Origin: CAZTTH01 sp964615975
GTDB lineage: Bacteria; Verrucomicrobiota; Lentisphaeria; JABSQK01; JAJFLO01
NCBI GenBank assembly: GCA_964615975.1
Contig: CAZTTH010000008.1
Span: 41,122-105,121 of the forward strand
Length of the DNA stretch: 64,000 bases
Direction of reading: 5' to 3'
Shown: piece after piece, positions 1 through 8,295 of the stretch
Layout of the letters: each line of letters opens with the position of its first letter
Position numbering within the stretch: position 1 is the stretch's first letter
The notes under the pieces: generated by a model
What the model saw: only the letters and a program-made list of their open reading frames with translations
The model's database searches: none
Told to the model about the DNA's origin: nothing
Made by a program: the position numbers and the translations under genes

Positions 1-83
1 CCATGGATCATGATCATCGCAGCCGTGGCTGATTCCAACGGTTCACCCCGGCGTAAAATCAGTTGTCCTTCATGTGGTTTCAT
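1..83 (-). CDS. alpha/beta hydrolase (phospholipase/carboxylesterase, MhqD-like), N-terminal fragment
   Basis: Only the first 27 codons lie in the window; the gene runs off the left edge. The start ATG at 83-81 is preceded by AGGGAG at good spacing. The peptide begins MKPHEGQLILRRGEPLESA and continues to a hydrophobic strand ending in HG. This resembles the start of phospholipase/carboxylesterase-type hydrolases, where the pattern HxGQ, a short acidic stretch, AAMI and then HG leads into the oxyanion strand. It lies 70 bp downstream of a ring-cleaving dioxygenase on the same strand. In Bacillus the quinone-stress genes mhqD (hydrolase) and mhqO (dioxygenase) are partners, which supports the reading. 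The family call rests on very few residues and the catalytic triad is outside the window. Confidence 0.6.
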   Translation of the reverse strand, partial: MKPHEGQLILRRGEPLESATAAMIMIH

Positions 84-152
84 GTTTTACTCCCTAAAAT
101 TTCGCTGGCAGTTAAGATCATCTATAGATGAATCACCCTGAGTATGTCTGGG

Positions 153-1094
153 TTAATGGTATTTTAATGGCGGCAAGGCGTTTTCGATGGTAGCGCGCTG
201 TAATTCCAGCCAGGGCGGTAGTTTGAGATGGCCTCCTAATTCCGCGAGGGTTTCATCAACAGTGAATCCAGGCGGATCAGTGGCGATTTCAAAGAGAATA
301 TTATTGGGCTCGCGAAAATAAATCGAGTGAAAATATTGCCGATCGATAATCGGACTGACGTTATAACCATGCCTGATTAATTGATTCCGGAGTTGAAATT
401 GTTTCTCTGCATCACGAACGCGAAACGCGATATGATGAATAGTCCCGATGCCGATTTGACCGTTTCTACCCGTCGGCTGTGATACCACATCCACCATGGA
501 TCCTGGACCACCACTACCTGATTCATAACGCTGTCGATTACCCTCACAGTCAATCAGTCGAAAACCTAAAAGCTCGGTTAAAAGAAGTGTTGTGCGTTCA
601 TCATCAGTAACCGTCAAAACCGCATGATGAAATCCACGAATCACATGCTCAGCCGGAATATCATATGACGCCCATGTCTGACGGGATTCCTTCACTGAGG
701 CCACCAATTCGATCGGCAATCCATCCGGATCATGAAACGTGATGCAGTCATCCTCAAAACGTGTTATCGGACCGGCAAAGGATATCATATTTTCCTGAAG
801 CCGGTTGACCCAAAATTGGAGCGACTGCGGCGGGATTGAATAGGCGGTCACAGTAGTTTGACCAGTACCGGCGTTTCCGCGGTATCCATTCCTGGTCCAG
901 GGAAAGAAGGTAACGATGGAACCGGGATTTCCGGAATAGTCGCCATAGTAAAGATGGAAGGTGCCTGGGTCATCGAAATTAATCGTTTTTTTGACCAGTC
1001 TCAATCCCAACACATGCGCATAAAAATCGACATTTTCCTGAGCGTCTCCGGCAATCGCGGTAAGATGATGAATCCCCTGTACAAGTGCGGTCAT
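153..1094 (-). CDS. ring-cleaving dioxygenase, VOC superfamily (MhqO/MhqA type)
   Basis: A 313-residue protein with two vicinal-oxygen-chelate modules. The N-terminal one opens with GIHHLTAIAGDAQENVDFY and contains LGLRLVKKTINFDD and the FHLYYGD/FFPW signature of hydroquinone-type ring-cleaving dioxygenases. The second opens near residue 155 with GFHHAVLTV and has IHHIAFRV and FEIATDPPGF. The paired His residues and the late Glu are the expected metal ligands of the family. Such enzymes open hydroquinone or catechol rings and detoxify quinones in the cytoplasm. The length matches the family. The start at 1094 has only a weak AGG ahead of it. An alpha/beta hydrolase follows 70 bp downstream on the same strand, giving a likely two-gene electrophile-detoxification operon. 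The substrate cannot be told from sequence. Confidence 0.88.
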   Translation of the reverse strand: MTALVQGIHHLTAIAGDAQENVDFYAHVLGLRLVKKTINFDDPGTFHLYYGDYSGNPGSIVTFFPWTRNGYRGNAGTGQTTVTAYSIPPQSLQFWVNRLQENMISFAGPITRFEDDCITFHDPDGLPIELVASVKESRQTWASYDIPAEHVIRGFHHAVLTVTDDERTTLLLTELLGFRLIDCEGNRQRYESGSGGPGSMVDVVSQPTGRNGQIGIGTIHHIAFRVRDAEKQFQLRNQLIRHGYNVSPIIDRQYFHSIYFREPNNILFEIATDPPGFTVDETLAELGGHLKLPPWLELQRATIENALPPLKYH

Positions 1095-1154
1095 CTTATG
1101 CCTGGTGCTATTCGCGCTGCTGGATGGGATGGTTTCAACAGAACGATAACCTAA

Positions 1155-2249
1155 TCACCCGCGCATCGGCATGATCACATAGAGAAACCCTTCATCACCC
1201 AGAATTACCACGGGTTTGAATTCGTCGTTAAACCGCAGGGTCAGATCATCACACTCAAGATTTTTCAATGGTTCCTTGATAAACAGAGGATTAAAATTGA
1301 TAATTACAGGGTCACCGACATATGCGACCGTGATTGGTTCTTCAGCCTCGCCAATCTCGGCAGACATTGCGCTCAATATCATCAAATCGTTTCCGAGCTT
1401 CATCTTCACTGACGCGCTGCCATCATTGAGAACCATGGAGACACGATTCATTACTTCAGAGAATTCTTCACGTGGAAGTATAACCGAATTATTGAAAGAA
1501 GCCGGAATGACCTGGCGATAATTGGGATAAGTGCCATCAACTAATTTTGATGTCAAAATCGTCCCTGGTATAATAAATTGAACATACGATTGTGAGAGTT
1601 TTATAATAATCTCCCCCTCGGATTCAAGAAGTTTCTGGAGTTCATTTACCACTTTGGTCGGCATGATGATATCACTGTCGATGAGGTTCTTGTTGGAATC
1701 GAAAACTTTTTCGACCATGGCCAGACGCCGTCCATCGGTTGCCACTGTTGTCATGGTACAATCACGGATGCTGAGGAGAATGCCATTTAAAACCACGCGG
1801 CTGGGATCATTGCTCATGGCATATGAAATTTTACGCAGGTTCTTGGCCAGCTCGAGTTTTTGCAGAATGATTTCCTGTTCACCGTCAAATTCGATTTGTT
1901 TGGGGAACGAGGCCGGATCCAATCCCATGATTTTAAATAAGGCCCGCCCGCATGAAATGGTGGTAATTAACTGGTCATTGGTATCCAGGGTGACGATACC
2001 ATCGGGAAATGTCCCAACTATCTGGGCAAACTTTTTTGCGGGAATGGTCGTTTGTCCGGATTTTTCAACCGTGGCATCGATGGTTGTGACAATGGTAATT
2101 TCATTATCAGAGGTGGTCAGCCATAACTGATTGTCTTTGGTTTCCAATAAGACGTTATTCAAAATTGCCATGGTGGTCCGATTGGCGACGACATTCAATA
2201 CCTTTTTCAAGGCGTCATTGAGTAATTTCGAAGGTACAAGTAACCTCAT
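1155..2249 (-). CDS. dnaN: DNA polymerase III beta subunit (sliding clamp)
   Basis: The 364-residue product has the three-domain clamp pattern: an N-terminal MRLLVPSKLLNDALKKVLNVV start, ATDGRRLAM in the second domain, and the C-terminal YVIMPMRG ending that closes the peptide-binding pocket (the family ends in MPMR plus a residue). The clamp encircles DNA and tethers DNA polymerase and repair factors. The ATG at 2249 has GGGGA seven bases upstream. No dnaA or recF is beside it; the next gene on this strand is the dioxygenase 60 bp downstream, and a SIS isomerase diverges across an AT-rich spacer. gyrB and gyrA, often neighbours of dnaN near an origin, lie 13-19 kb away in the same window. 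Confidence 0.96.
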   Translation of the reverse strand: MRLLVPSKLLNDALKKVLNVVANRTTMAILNNVLLETKDNQLWLTTSDNEITIVTTIDATVEKSGQTTIPAKKFAQIVGTFPDGIVTLDTNDQLITTISCGRALFKIMGLDPASFPKQIEFDGEQEIILQKLELAKNLRKISYAMSNDPSRVVLNGILLSIRDCTMTTVATDGRRLAMVEKVFDSNKNLIDSDIIMPTKVVNELQKLLESEGEIIIKLSQSYVQFIIPGTILTSKLVDGTYPNYRQVIPASFNNSVILPREEFSEVMNRVSMVLNDGSASVKMKLGNDLMILSAMSAEIGEAEEPITVAYVGDPVIINFNPLFIKEPLKNLECDDLTLRFNDEFKPVVILGDEGFLYVIMPMRG

Positions 2250-2593
2250 GTTAAATCCCCGTGTTAGCGATTGAGAGCAGTTATTGGTTTAGTGATAATT
2301 GTTAATATAAGTATTGGTATAATAAACTTTAAACTTAATATTATAAGCTGTTAGTATGTTGACAAATTTTCCTTCTTATTGAAATTCAAACCAGTTACGT
2401 CAGAATATACCTGTTTATAACCCTATTCATAGTTTTAGCCGATTTGTTGATAGATTGGTTATTGATATTTTATTAACAACTTGTTTTAATTATATCAAAT
2501 GCATCTTTTGACGCGTGGCTGCGGTTTGATGTCACCAATCAGTGGTGAATGGTTTGAGTCAATTCAATTTATGGTATCTTATACTTACATCTT
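2250..2593. other. AT-rich divergent spacer upstream of dnaN
   Basis: No gene is visible. The spacer is strongly AT-rich, above all from about 2281 to 2370 where long A/T runs alternate. It holds several weak matches to the DnaA box TTATNCACA, for example TTATTAACA near 2471 and TGTTGATAG near 2446, each with two mismatches. Promoters for both dnaN and the divergent isomerase gene must lie here. An origin-type unwinding element beside dnaN is possible, but no perfect DnaA box was found. Confidence 0.35.
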
Positions 2594-3235
2594 ATGACAG
2601 CAAATGATATCGATTCATTATTATTGAGATTTCCTGAATTACATTCCTGCCAGGTGGATATCGATATGGCATTAAAAACCATGATTTTGGTGCTGGAAAG
2701 TGATGGCCATATTTACATATGTGGAAATGGCGGGAGTGCTGCGGATGCCGAACACATGACCACGGAGTTGGTGAAGAGTTTTGTAATGCCACGACCACTT
2801 GATGAGGATTTTCAGGTGCGATTATGTGAGGATTTTCACGAGACTGGCCGGTATTTAGCCACTCACCTGGAGAATGGATTGCGAGTATCATCGTTAACCA
2901 GTAATGCGGCGTTTATCACTGCCATGTCCAATGATGTGGGGGCTGATCTGATTTTTGCCCAACAGATTCTGGCTTTGGGAAAAAAAGGAGATTTACTGAT
3001 TTGTATCAGCACCTCAGGGAACTCAGCCAACGTGTGTCACGCCGCGCGGGTGGCGAAAACCATAGGGATGAAAACTGGAGCATTAACCGGGAGGAAGGGA
3101 GGAACAATTGCCACGATCTGCGATTGGTCCATCAAGGTTCCTGTGACTGAAACTTATCGGATTCAGGAGCTTCATTTACCGGTATATCACTTTCTATCGG
3201 CTGCGATGGAAAATCACTTTTTTGCTAATAACTAA
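2594..3235 (+). CDS. SIS-domain phosphosugar isomerase (GmhA-like phosphoheptose isomerase)
   Basis: A 213-residue SIS-fold protein. CGNGGSAADAEH (residues 43-54) and ISTSGNSAN near residue 141 are the phosphosugar-binding loops of sedoheptulose-7-phosphate isomerases, and QELHLPVYH near the end carries the late Glu/His of that family. Family enzymes convert sedoheptulose 7-phosphate to D-glycero-manno-heptose 7-phosphate for lipopolysaccharide or surface glycans. It is about 20 residues longer than classical GmhA because of an insertion near residues 65-95 (KSFVMPRPLDEDF onward). The ATG at 2594 has no recognisable ribosome binding site. pilT starts 14 bp after it, so it probably leads a SIS-pilT-pilC operon. 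A DiaA-like or other sugar-phosphate isomerase role cannot be excluded. Confidence 0.82.
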   Translation: MTANDIDSLLLRFPELHSCQVDIDMALKTMILVLESDGHIYICGNGGSAADAEHMTTELVKSFVMPRPLDEDFQVRLCEDFHETGRYLATHLENGLRVSSLTSNAAFITAMSNDVGADLIFAQQILALGKKGDLLICISTSGNSANVCHAARVAKTIGMKTGALTGRKGGTIATICDWSIKVPVTETYRIQELHLPVYHFLSAAMENHFFANN

Positions 3236-3249
3236 CTGAGGAGGTCAAT

Positions 3250-4320
3250 ATGGCAATCGAAATGAGTGATTTGTTGCAATTAATTTTGGATGAAGGAGGG
3301 AGCGATCTTCATATTTCAACGAATGTTCCGCCTGCCATCCGTATGAATGGCAAAATGGTGTGTCTTGATGCCGATCCATTGACTCCGGAAGATTCAGAAC
3401 GGCTAATGAAATCAGTAACATCCGAGCCGAATCAACAGAAGATCAGGCAACAGGGGGGATGTGATTTTGGCTTTGCCTTTGGCGATCAGGCACGCTTTCG
3501 TGTCAGTGTACTCAAGCAGAAAGGGGCGATCGGCATGGTGCTCCGCGTGATCCCCAATAAGCTGCTCACCATGGAACAAATCGGTCTGCCCCCCATGATC
3601 AAGGATTTGCTCTTCCGTCCACGCGGATTGGTACTCGTGACTGGACCGACGGGGAGCGGTAAATCCACCACCCTGGCTTCAATGATTAATATTATTAATG
3701 AAGAACGAGATGATCACATCATCACCATCGAGGATCCAATTGAATTTTATCATCCCCATAAAAAATGCATTGTCACCCAACGCGAGGTCGGCGTCGATGT
3801 GCCATCATTTGCCGAAGCCTTGCGCCGCGCCCTGCGGCAGGACCCGGATATCATCCTGGTGGGAGAAATGCGCGATCTGGAAACCATTGAGGCTGCTGTC
3901 TCCGCCGCGGAAACCGGACATTTGGTCTTTGGCACTCTCCACACCACGGGCGCCGCTGAAACCATTGATCGCATAGTGGATGCCTTTCCCAGCACTCAAC
4001 AGGAACAAATTCGGACGCAGTTGGCCTCTTCGATCGTTGCTGTCATCTCCCAAGTGTTGATGCCAAGATCCGATAAACCCGGACGGGTTGCCGGCTTCGA
4101 GATCATGGTGAACACACCGTCCATCAAAGCATTGATTCGGGATGGAAAAACCTTTCGTATCACCTCGGATATTCAGACCGGAGCCAAATTTGGCATGAAT
4201 ACATTGGATGCTCATCTAACCAGTCTTTACGAGAAAAATATGATCACTTATGGTGAATTGATCACGAAATGCAAAGACCCTCAGGGTATCATTCAAAGTT
4301 TGCAGGGAAGTAAAAATTAG
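3250..4320 (+). CDS. pilT: type IV pilus retraction ATPase
   Basis: A 356-residue secretion-superfamily ATPase with the full PilT motif set: Walker A GPTGSGKST (132-140), Asp box IITIEDPIEF (about 158), Walker B with DPDIILVGEMRD (about 199) and His box HLVFGTLHT (about 225). PSIKALIRDGK near residue 290 corresponds to the AIRNLIREGK motif typical of PilT rather than of the extension ATPase PilB. The N-terminal GGSDLHIS is the usual PilT/PilU opening. It acts as a hexameric cytoplasmic motor that depolymerises type IV pili. GAGGAGG stands just ahead of the ATG. It is followed 90 bp later by pilC. Confidence 0.95.
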   Translation: MAIEMSDLLQLILDEGGSDLHISTNVPPAIRMNGKMVCLDADPLTPEDSERLMKSVTSEPNQQKIRQQGGCDFGFAFGDQARFRVSVLKQKGAIGMVLRVIPNKLLTMEQIGLPPMIKDLLFRPRGLVLVTGPTGSGKSTTLASMINIINEERDDHIITIEDPIEFYHPHKKCIVTQREVGVDVPSFAEALRRALRQDPDIILVGEMRDLETIEAAVSAAETGHLVFGTLHTTGAAETIDRIVDAFPSTQQEQIRTQLASSIVAVISQVLMPRSDKPGRVAGFEIMVNTPSIKALIRDGKTFRITSDIQTGAKFGMNTLDAHLTSLYEKNMITYGELITKCKDPQGIIQSLQGSKN

Positions 4321-4410
4321 TATAAAGTAGATTTTGCTGTAAGATATGTATCGGACCAGCCGCAACTGTGGCGTAATTTCCGACTTAATTATTTATTTGG
4401 AGCGTGGTTT

Positions 4411-5676
4411 ATGCCAAAATTCAACTATGTCGCAATGGACGGTCAGGGAAAGGAACAAAAAGGGACGCTTGATGCCGATAATGAAAATGATGCCTCATCA
4501 AAATTAAAAGAAAAAGGCCTTTTTCCTACCAGTATTAACGAAGAAAAAGGCTCAGGAGGAGGCAAGGGAGGCGCGGCTAAATCCCGTACCACGGGTAAGA
4601 AAAAAGGGATCAACATTTCTCTTGGTTCCCCAACCATAAGCATCAAAATATTATGCCAATTTACCCGGCAATTGGCGACCTTATTGGATGCGGGGCTGCC
4701 GCTTCTCAGAGCCTTGAGAACATTGGAAAAGCAGGCTCCCGATAAAAATGCCAAAAAAGTATTTGGCGATATCGCCGAGAGTGTTGAAGGCGGCAAGACC
4801 TTTTCTGAAGCGTTGATGAAACATCCCAAATCTTATAACAAACTTTATGTCAACATGATCAGGGCTGGTGAAGCTTCCGGCGCCATGGAATCAGTGTTGA
4901 ACCGGCTGGCTGAATTCATGGAGAAATCGGCAAAATTAAAAGCGAAAGTCAAAGCCGCGATGACCTATCCGTTGGCGGTATTGTTTATCGCGGGCGGCAT
5001 CACCTCTGGGTTGATGGTCTTCATTGTACCAAAATTCGCCAAAATGTTTGATGAAATGTTAGCCGGAGAACCCTTGCCTGGCCTGACACAATTCGTTATG
5101 GGCATCAGCAATGTCATGAGTCATTATGCCATTCATGCGGCCGTGGGTGCGTTTGTCGGCTGGATAATTTTCAAGCAACTTATGAAAACCAAATTAGGAT
5201 CTTATTTATTTGATCTGATTGTCATCAAATGTCCGCCCTTCAGCGGATTGGTCGTCAAGGTTTCTGTCGCCCGGTTTTGTTCAACTCTAGGGACATTAAT
5301 GAGCTCGGGAGTGTCGATTTTAAATGCCTTGTTAATCGTGCGCGACACAACCGCAAATCAATTGATCGCCAATGCCGTGCAGGTTACCCATGATGCCGTC
5401 GCTGAAGGGGAAGGGGTAACCAGACCCTTGGAATCAGCAAAAATATTTCCGGGAATGGTCATCAGCATGATCGAGGTGGGCGAGGAAACCGGCGCCTTGC
5501 CGGACATGTTGGCTCGAGTTGCCAAAACCTATGAAGAAGAAGTCGATTTGGCAGTCGATGCGTTGACATCATTGATCGAGCCGCTGATGATCTGTTTTTT
5601 GGCTGTGGTTGTCGGCGGTATTGTCATCGCGCTCTTCATGCCCCTGATCAAACTGATAGATTCACTGGGCGGATAA
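4411..5676 (+). CDS. pilC: type IV pilus / type II secretion inner-membrane platform protein
   Basis: A 421-residue protein with the two tandem T2SF (GspF) domains. The first runs from about 90 to 210 and includes FTRQLATLLDAGLPLLRALR; the second, from about 285, includes ARFCSTLGTLMSSGVSILNAL. Three hydrophobic segments follow the usual layout, and the EPLMICFLAVVVGGIVIALF helix ends the protein. The N-terminal MPKFNYVAMDGQGKEQKGTL is the standard PilC opening, followed by a Gly/Lys-rich linker at about 47-66. GGAG precedes the ATG. PilC is the membrane platform on which the PilB and PilT motors act. No pilB, major pilin or secretin gene is in the window. It converges with cdaR, leaving only 14 bp. 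Confidence 0.94.
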   Translation: MPKFNYVAMDGQGKEQKGTLDADNENDASSKLKEKGLFPTSINEEKGSGGGKGGAAKSRTTGKKKGINISLGSPTISIKILCQFTRQLATLLDAGLPLLRALRTLEKQAPDKNAKKVFGDIAESVEGGKTFSEALMKHPKSYNKLYVNMIRAGEASGAMESVLNRLAEFMEKSAKLKAKVKAAMTYPLAVLFIAGGITSGLMVFIVPKFAKMFDEMLAGEPLPGLTQFVMGISNVMSHYAIHAAVGAFVGWIIFKQLMKTKLGSYLFDLIVIKCPPFSGLVVKVSVARFCSTLGTLMSSGVSILNALLIVRDTTANQLIANAVQVTHDAVAEGEGVTRPLESAKIFPGMVISMIEVGEETGALPDMLARVAKTYEEEVDLAVDALTSLIEPLMICFLAVVVGGIVIALFMPLIKLIDSLGG

Positions 5677-5690
5677 TCGTCCTGCGGTAT

Positions 5691-6644
5691 TTACTTGGTT
5701 TGTAATCCGATACGAACTTCCAGGGTTAGCGGGGTGATTTCCAGCGGGACACAATCATTGGCATCGACCCAAAGGTGAACCGGAAGTCGGCAGGTGCCAA
5801 TCGTGGATATCTTTGAGATATCAATGAATGGACGCAGCGACGAATTGCTCAAGGCGTCCATTACCCCTTTGGGGCCATTGACCACTGCTTCCGCCTTGAG
5901 AGACCCTCCCGATAAAATCTCCGCCACGTAAAAATCCTTGTTTGAGGAATTCATTATGGCAATGTCAAGATCACTGAATAATTTGGAATCTCGCATCTTA
6001 TAAAGCTCGACAGTGACTTTGACTTTTTCCGGTGTGATGGTGACCTGAGGGAGTTTCTCGAGGGCGATTTCGATTTCAAAATCCTGCATGATCGATTTAT
6101 CCAGCTTGATTGGCTCGGTGGTAATATCTCTGATACCCCTGATGGTTTTGGAGGGTCCGGTTATTTGCACGATCTTGGGGACAATGATCAGGTTTTTCCG
6201 TCCATAATCCTCCGGTAATTGACCATCAAAACGACATCGGATGGGCACGGAATCCTTGGTTTCAACCTGATCAATATAAACGTGGAATGAATTGGGTTGA
6301 ATATCAACCACTTCCATATGACCGGGTAATTCGATATTTTTGTCCCTTAACTGCACGGTATAGCGTCCGTTGGTGGCTTCTTCGCTTATCTGACCAAAAA
6401 CTTTGATATCGGCATTGGTCATATTTTTCAACCGCTTTTTTGACCCTTTAACCGTGACATTTACTTTGGGTAATTCCTGTTCGCCGACAGTGATTGATTT
6501 GTTATGTTTCAAGGTGATGGGGATATCGCGATACACTTCTTCTTCGCTCAATTGTTTATGGACGGAATACCAGATGAGGAAAGCGCAGGTAAATGCCATA
6601 AGTTTCCGTGGCAAGTCGATGCGAAGCGGCCCATGCAATTTCAT
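5691..6644 (-). CDS. YbbR-domain protein, likely CdaA regulator
   Basis: A 317-residue protein with one N-terminal membrane segment (about residues 14-30, LMAFTCAFLIWYSV), followed by several YbbR-like beta repeats. Typical signatures are VTVKGSKKRLKNM near residue 65, a VQITGPSKTIRGI block near residue 155, and KVKVTVELYK. The C-terminal body should face the periplasm. The start overlaps the end of cdaA by 4 bp, the usual coupling of cdaA with its YbbR-domain regulator (CdaR in Firmicutes). In those species CdaR modulates c-di-AMP synthesis; that role is inferred from the gene pair. Confidence 0.85.
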   Translation of the reverse strand: MKLHGPLRIDLPRKLMAFTCAFLIWYSVHKQLSEEEVYRDIPITLKHNKSITVGEQELPKVNVTVKGSKKRLKNMTNADIKVFGQISEEATNGRYTVQLRDKNIELPGHMEVVDIQPNSFHVYIDQVETKDSVPIRCRFDGQLPEDYGRKNLIIVPKIVQITGPSKTIRGIRDITTEPIKLDKSIMQDFEIEIALEKLPQVTITPEKVKVTVELYKMRDSKLFSDLDIAIMNSSNKDFYVAEILSGGSLKAEAVVNGPKGVMDALSNSSLRPFIDISKISTIGTCRLPVHLWVDANDCVPLEITPLTLEVRIGLQTK

Positions 6645-7543
6645 GACGATTTTTCCTTTTCCATGTTTTTCATGACCGGCAAGGACTTGACGATTGAGGT
6701 GATTTGGGATTTTAAGTCGATTGATTTCCCTGCCAGAACGATTCCGGTCTTATCTTTTTTTACCAGATAATTGAGGAGGTGACGCCCCAGTCTCTCCGCG
6801 TTAATATTGCGCACCAACTTGCCTTTGTGTGCCAGGCTGACAAAACCCTCTTCTTCCGAGACAATGATCGAGACGGCATCAGTTTCTTCCGTGATCCCGA
6901 CCCCGGCGCGATGTCGGGTCCCCATGGATTTGCCAATTTCAGCCTGAGTCAGAGGAAAAAAGCATGCAGCCGAGAGGATGATGCCGTTTTTAATCACGAC
7001 CGCGCCATCATGAAGGGGCGTATTGGGATAAAAAATCGTCGAGAGCAATTCAGAGGATACGGGCGCATTGATCTTGACCCCGGCTTCGGTGTAAAACCGC
7101 ATGCCGATATCCCTTTCGATGGTAATCAAAGCGCCGATCTTTTTTTCCGCCAGGCTATAGGCGGAGTGAATCAATGCGTTGATGGTTTCTTCTTTCGTTT
7201 TAGCCGTGCTGATCAAGCGGTGAGGATTGACTCCGATTTCGGCAAATACACTGCGAATTTCGGGTTGAAAGATGATCAACAGCGCAAAAAACATTAATGC
7301 GGGGAGCTTGGCGATAATCCACTCAATGACTTCCAATCCGAAAATCTGAGAAAGGATCCACCCGCTGAGAATGGTAATGACAATTCCCACCAGTATGGGT
7401 TCCGCGCGGGTCCCTTTCAAAAACAATAAAACCGTGTAGATAATAACCGTCAGTAATCCGATCTGAATTATAAATTGCACCATTTCGCGCAAAGGCGTCC
7501 AGTATCTTCCGAAATACTCGATTGCGGTTACCAGGTTTTCCAT
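6641..7543 (-). CDS. cdaA: diadenylate cyclase, membrane-bound CdaA type
   Basis: A 300-residue protein with three hydrophobic helices in residues 22-90 and a DAC (DisA_N) domain after about 110. The catalytic DGA (179-181, in PLHDGAVVIKNG) and RHR (in GTRHRAGVG, 209-217) motifs are intact, as is the LSAACFFPLT strand. The enzyme condenses two ATP into cyclic di-AMP, which controls potassium, osmolytes and cell-wall balance. Length and topology fit the CdaA class rather than DisA. It lies 30 bp downstream of hpt and overlaps the YbbR gene, suggesting an hpt-cdaA-cdaR operon. No c-di-AMP phosphodiesterase is seen nearby. Confidence 0.95.
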   Translation of the reverse strand: MENLVTAIEYFGRYWTPLREMVQFIIQIGLLTVIIYTVLLFLKGTRAEPILVGIVITILSGWILSQIFGLEVIEWIIAKLPALMFFALLIIFQPEIRSVFAEIGVNPHRLISTAKTKEETINALIHSAYSLAEKKIGALITIERDIGMRFYTEAGVKINAPVSSELLSTIFYPNTPLHDGAVVIKNGIILSAACFFPLTQAEIGKSMGTRHRAGVGITEETDAVSIIVSEEEGFVSLAHKGKLVRNINAERLGRHLLNYLVKKDKTGIVLAGKSIDLKSQITSIVKSLPVMKNMEKEKSS

Positions 7544-7573
7544 AAGTAGGGTGCGATTAAAAATCCAGTGTTA

Positions 7574-8161
7574 TCATGATTCAATGAGTGTGCAAGCCTT
7601 TTGATGCTCCGTATGCAAAATTCCAATATAGGGCAGCTGGCGATAATATTCATTATAATCCAAGCCATAGCCAATTACGAACTGATCATCAATCGAAAAG
7701 CCCTGATAGTCTGGGATTATTGCCGGCGGGGTGTGGCGTTTCTTATTTAATAATACACAGCAGCGCAAGCTGTCAGGGTGATGTAACGCAAAATCCTTCA
7801 TGAGCGCGTCCAGGGTAAAACCAGTATCCAAAATGTCATCGATGATCAGTACATGTCGGTGGTGCAGCGGCAGTTTTAAGTCTGAGCGAACGTTGAGGGC
7901 GCCTGTGCTCGCGGTTCCTCGATAGGAGGAAACCGGGTAGACATCGTAGCGGATGGAAATGGTCAGCTTGCGGATCAGATCGGCGGCAAAGACTATGGCG
8001 CCGTTGGCGATAATAACAAGATCAAGAATTTTACCATCGTAATCCGTGCTTAACTGGGCCGCAAGTTCACTCGTCCGGGCACGCAATGCTGCCGCGGTTA
8101 TCAGCGGTTTGATTTGGCGATTATCTAGAGGATGTATCATGGTAATGAAAATAGACTGCAC
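7574..8161 (-). CDS. hpt: hypoxanthine phosphoribosyltransferase
   Basis: A 195-residue type I phosphoribosyltransferase. The PRPP-binding signature VLIIDDILDTGFTL is intact near residue 105, SSYRGT is the flexible-loop region, and FVIGYGLDYNEYYRQLPYIG is the C-terminal hood typical of Hpt. The enzyme salvages hypoxanthine or guanine to IMP or GMP. An alternative start at the eighth codon (Met-Ile-His) would bring the N-terminus closer to the family average; the longer form is given because no ribosome binding site decides between them. It stands first in a run with cdaA and the YbbR gene. Confidence 0.93.
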   Translation of the reverse strand: MQSIFITMIHPLDNRQIKPLITAAALRARTSELAAQLSTDYDGKILDLVIIANGAIVFAADLIRKLTISIRYDVYPVSSYRGTASTGALNVRSDLKLPLHHRHVLIIDDILDTGFTLDALMKDFALHHPDSLRCCVLLNKKRHTPPAIIPDYQGFSIDDQFVIGYGLDYNEYYRQLPYIGILHTEHQKACTLIES

Positions 8162-8295
8162 GCAGTCGAATTTATGAACATCGTCGTTCCAATCAGGCTG
8201 GTAATCGTGTGATCTTGTTCTAAAACCTGATTATGTTTAGTAGATTTGTCAGCAATACAACTTGAAACCTAACGCCAATATTCCCGGATGTAATC

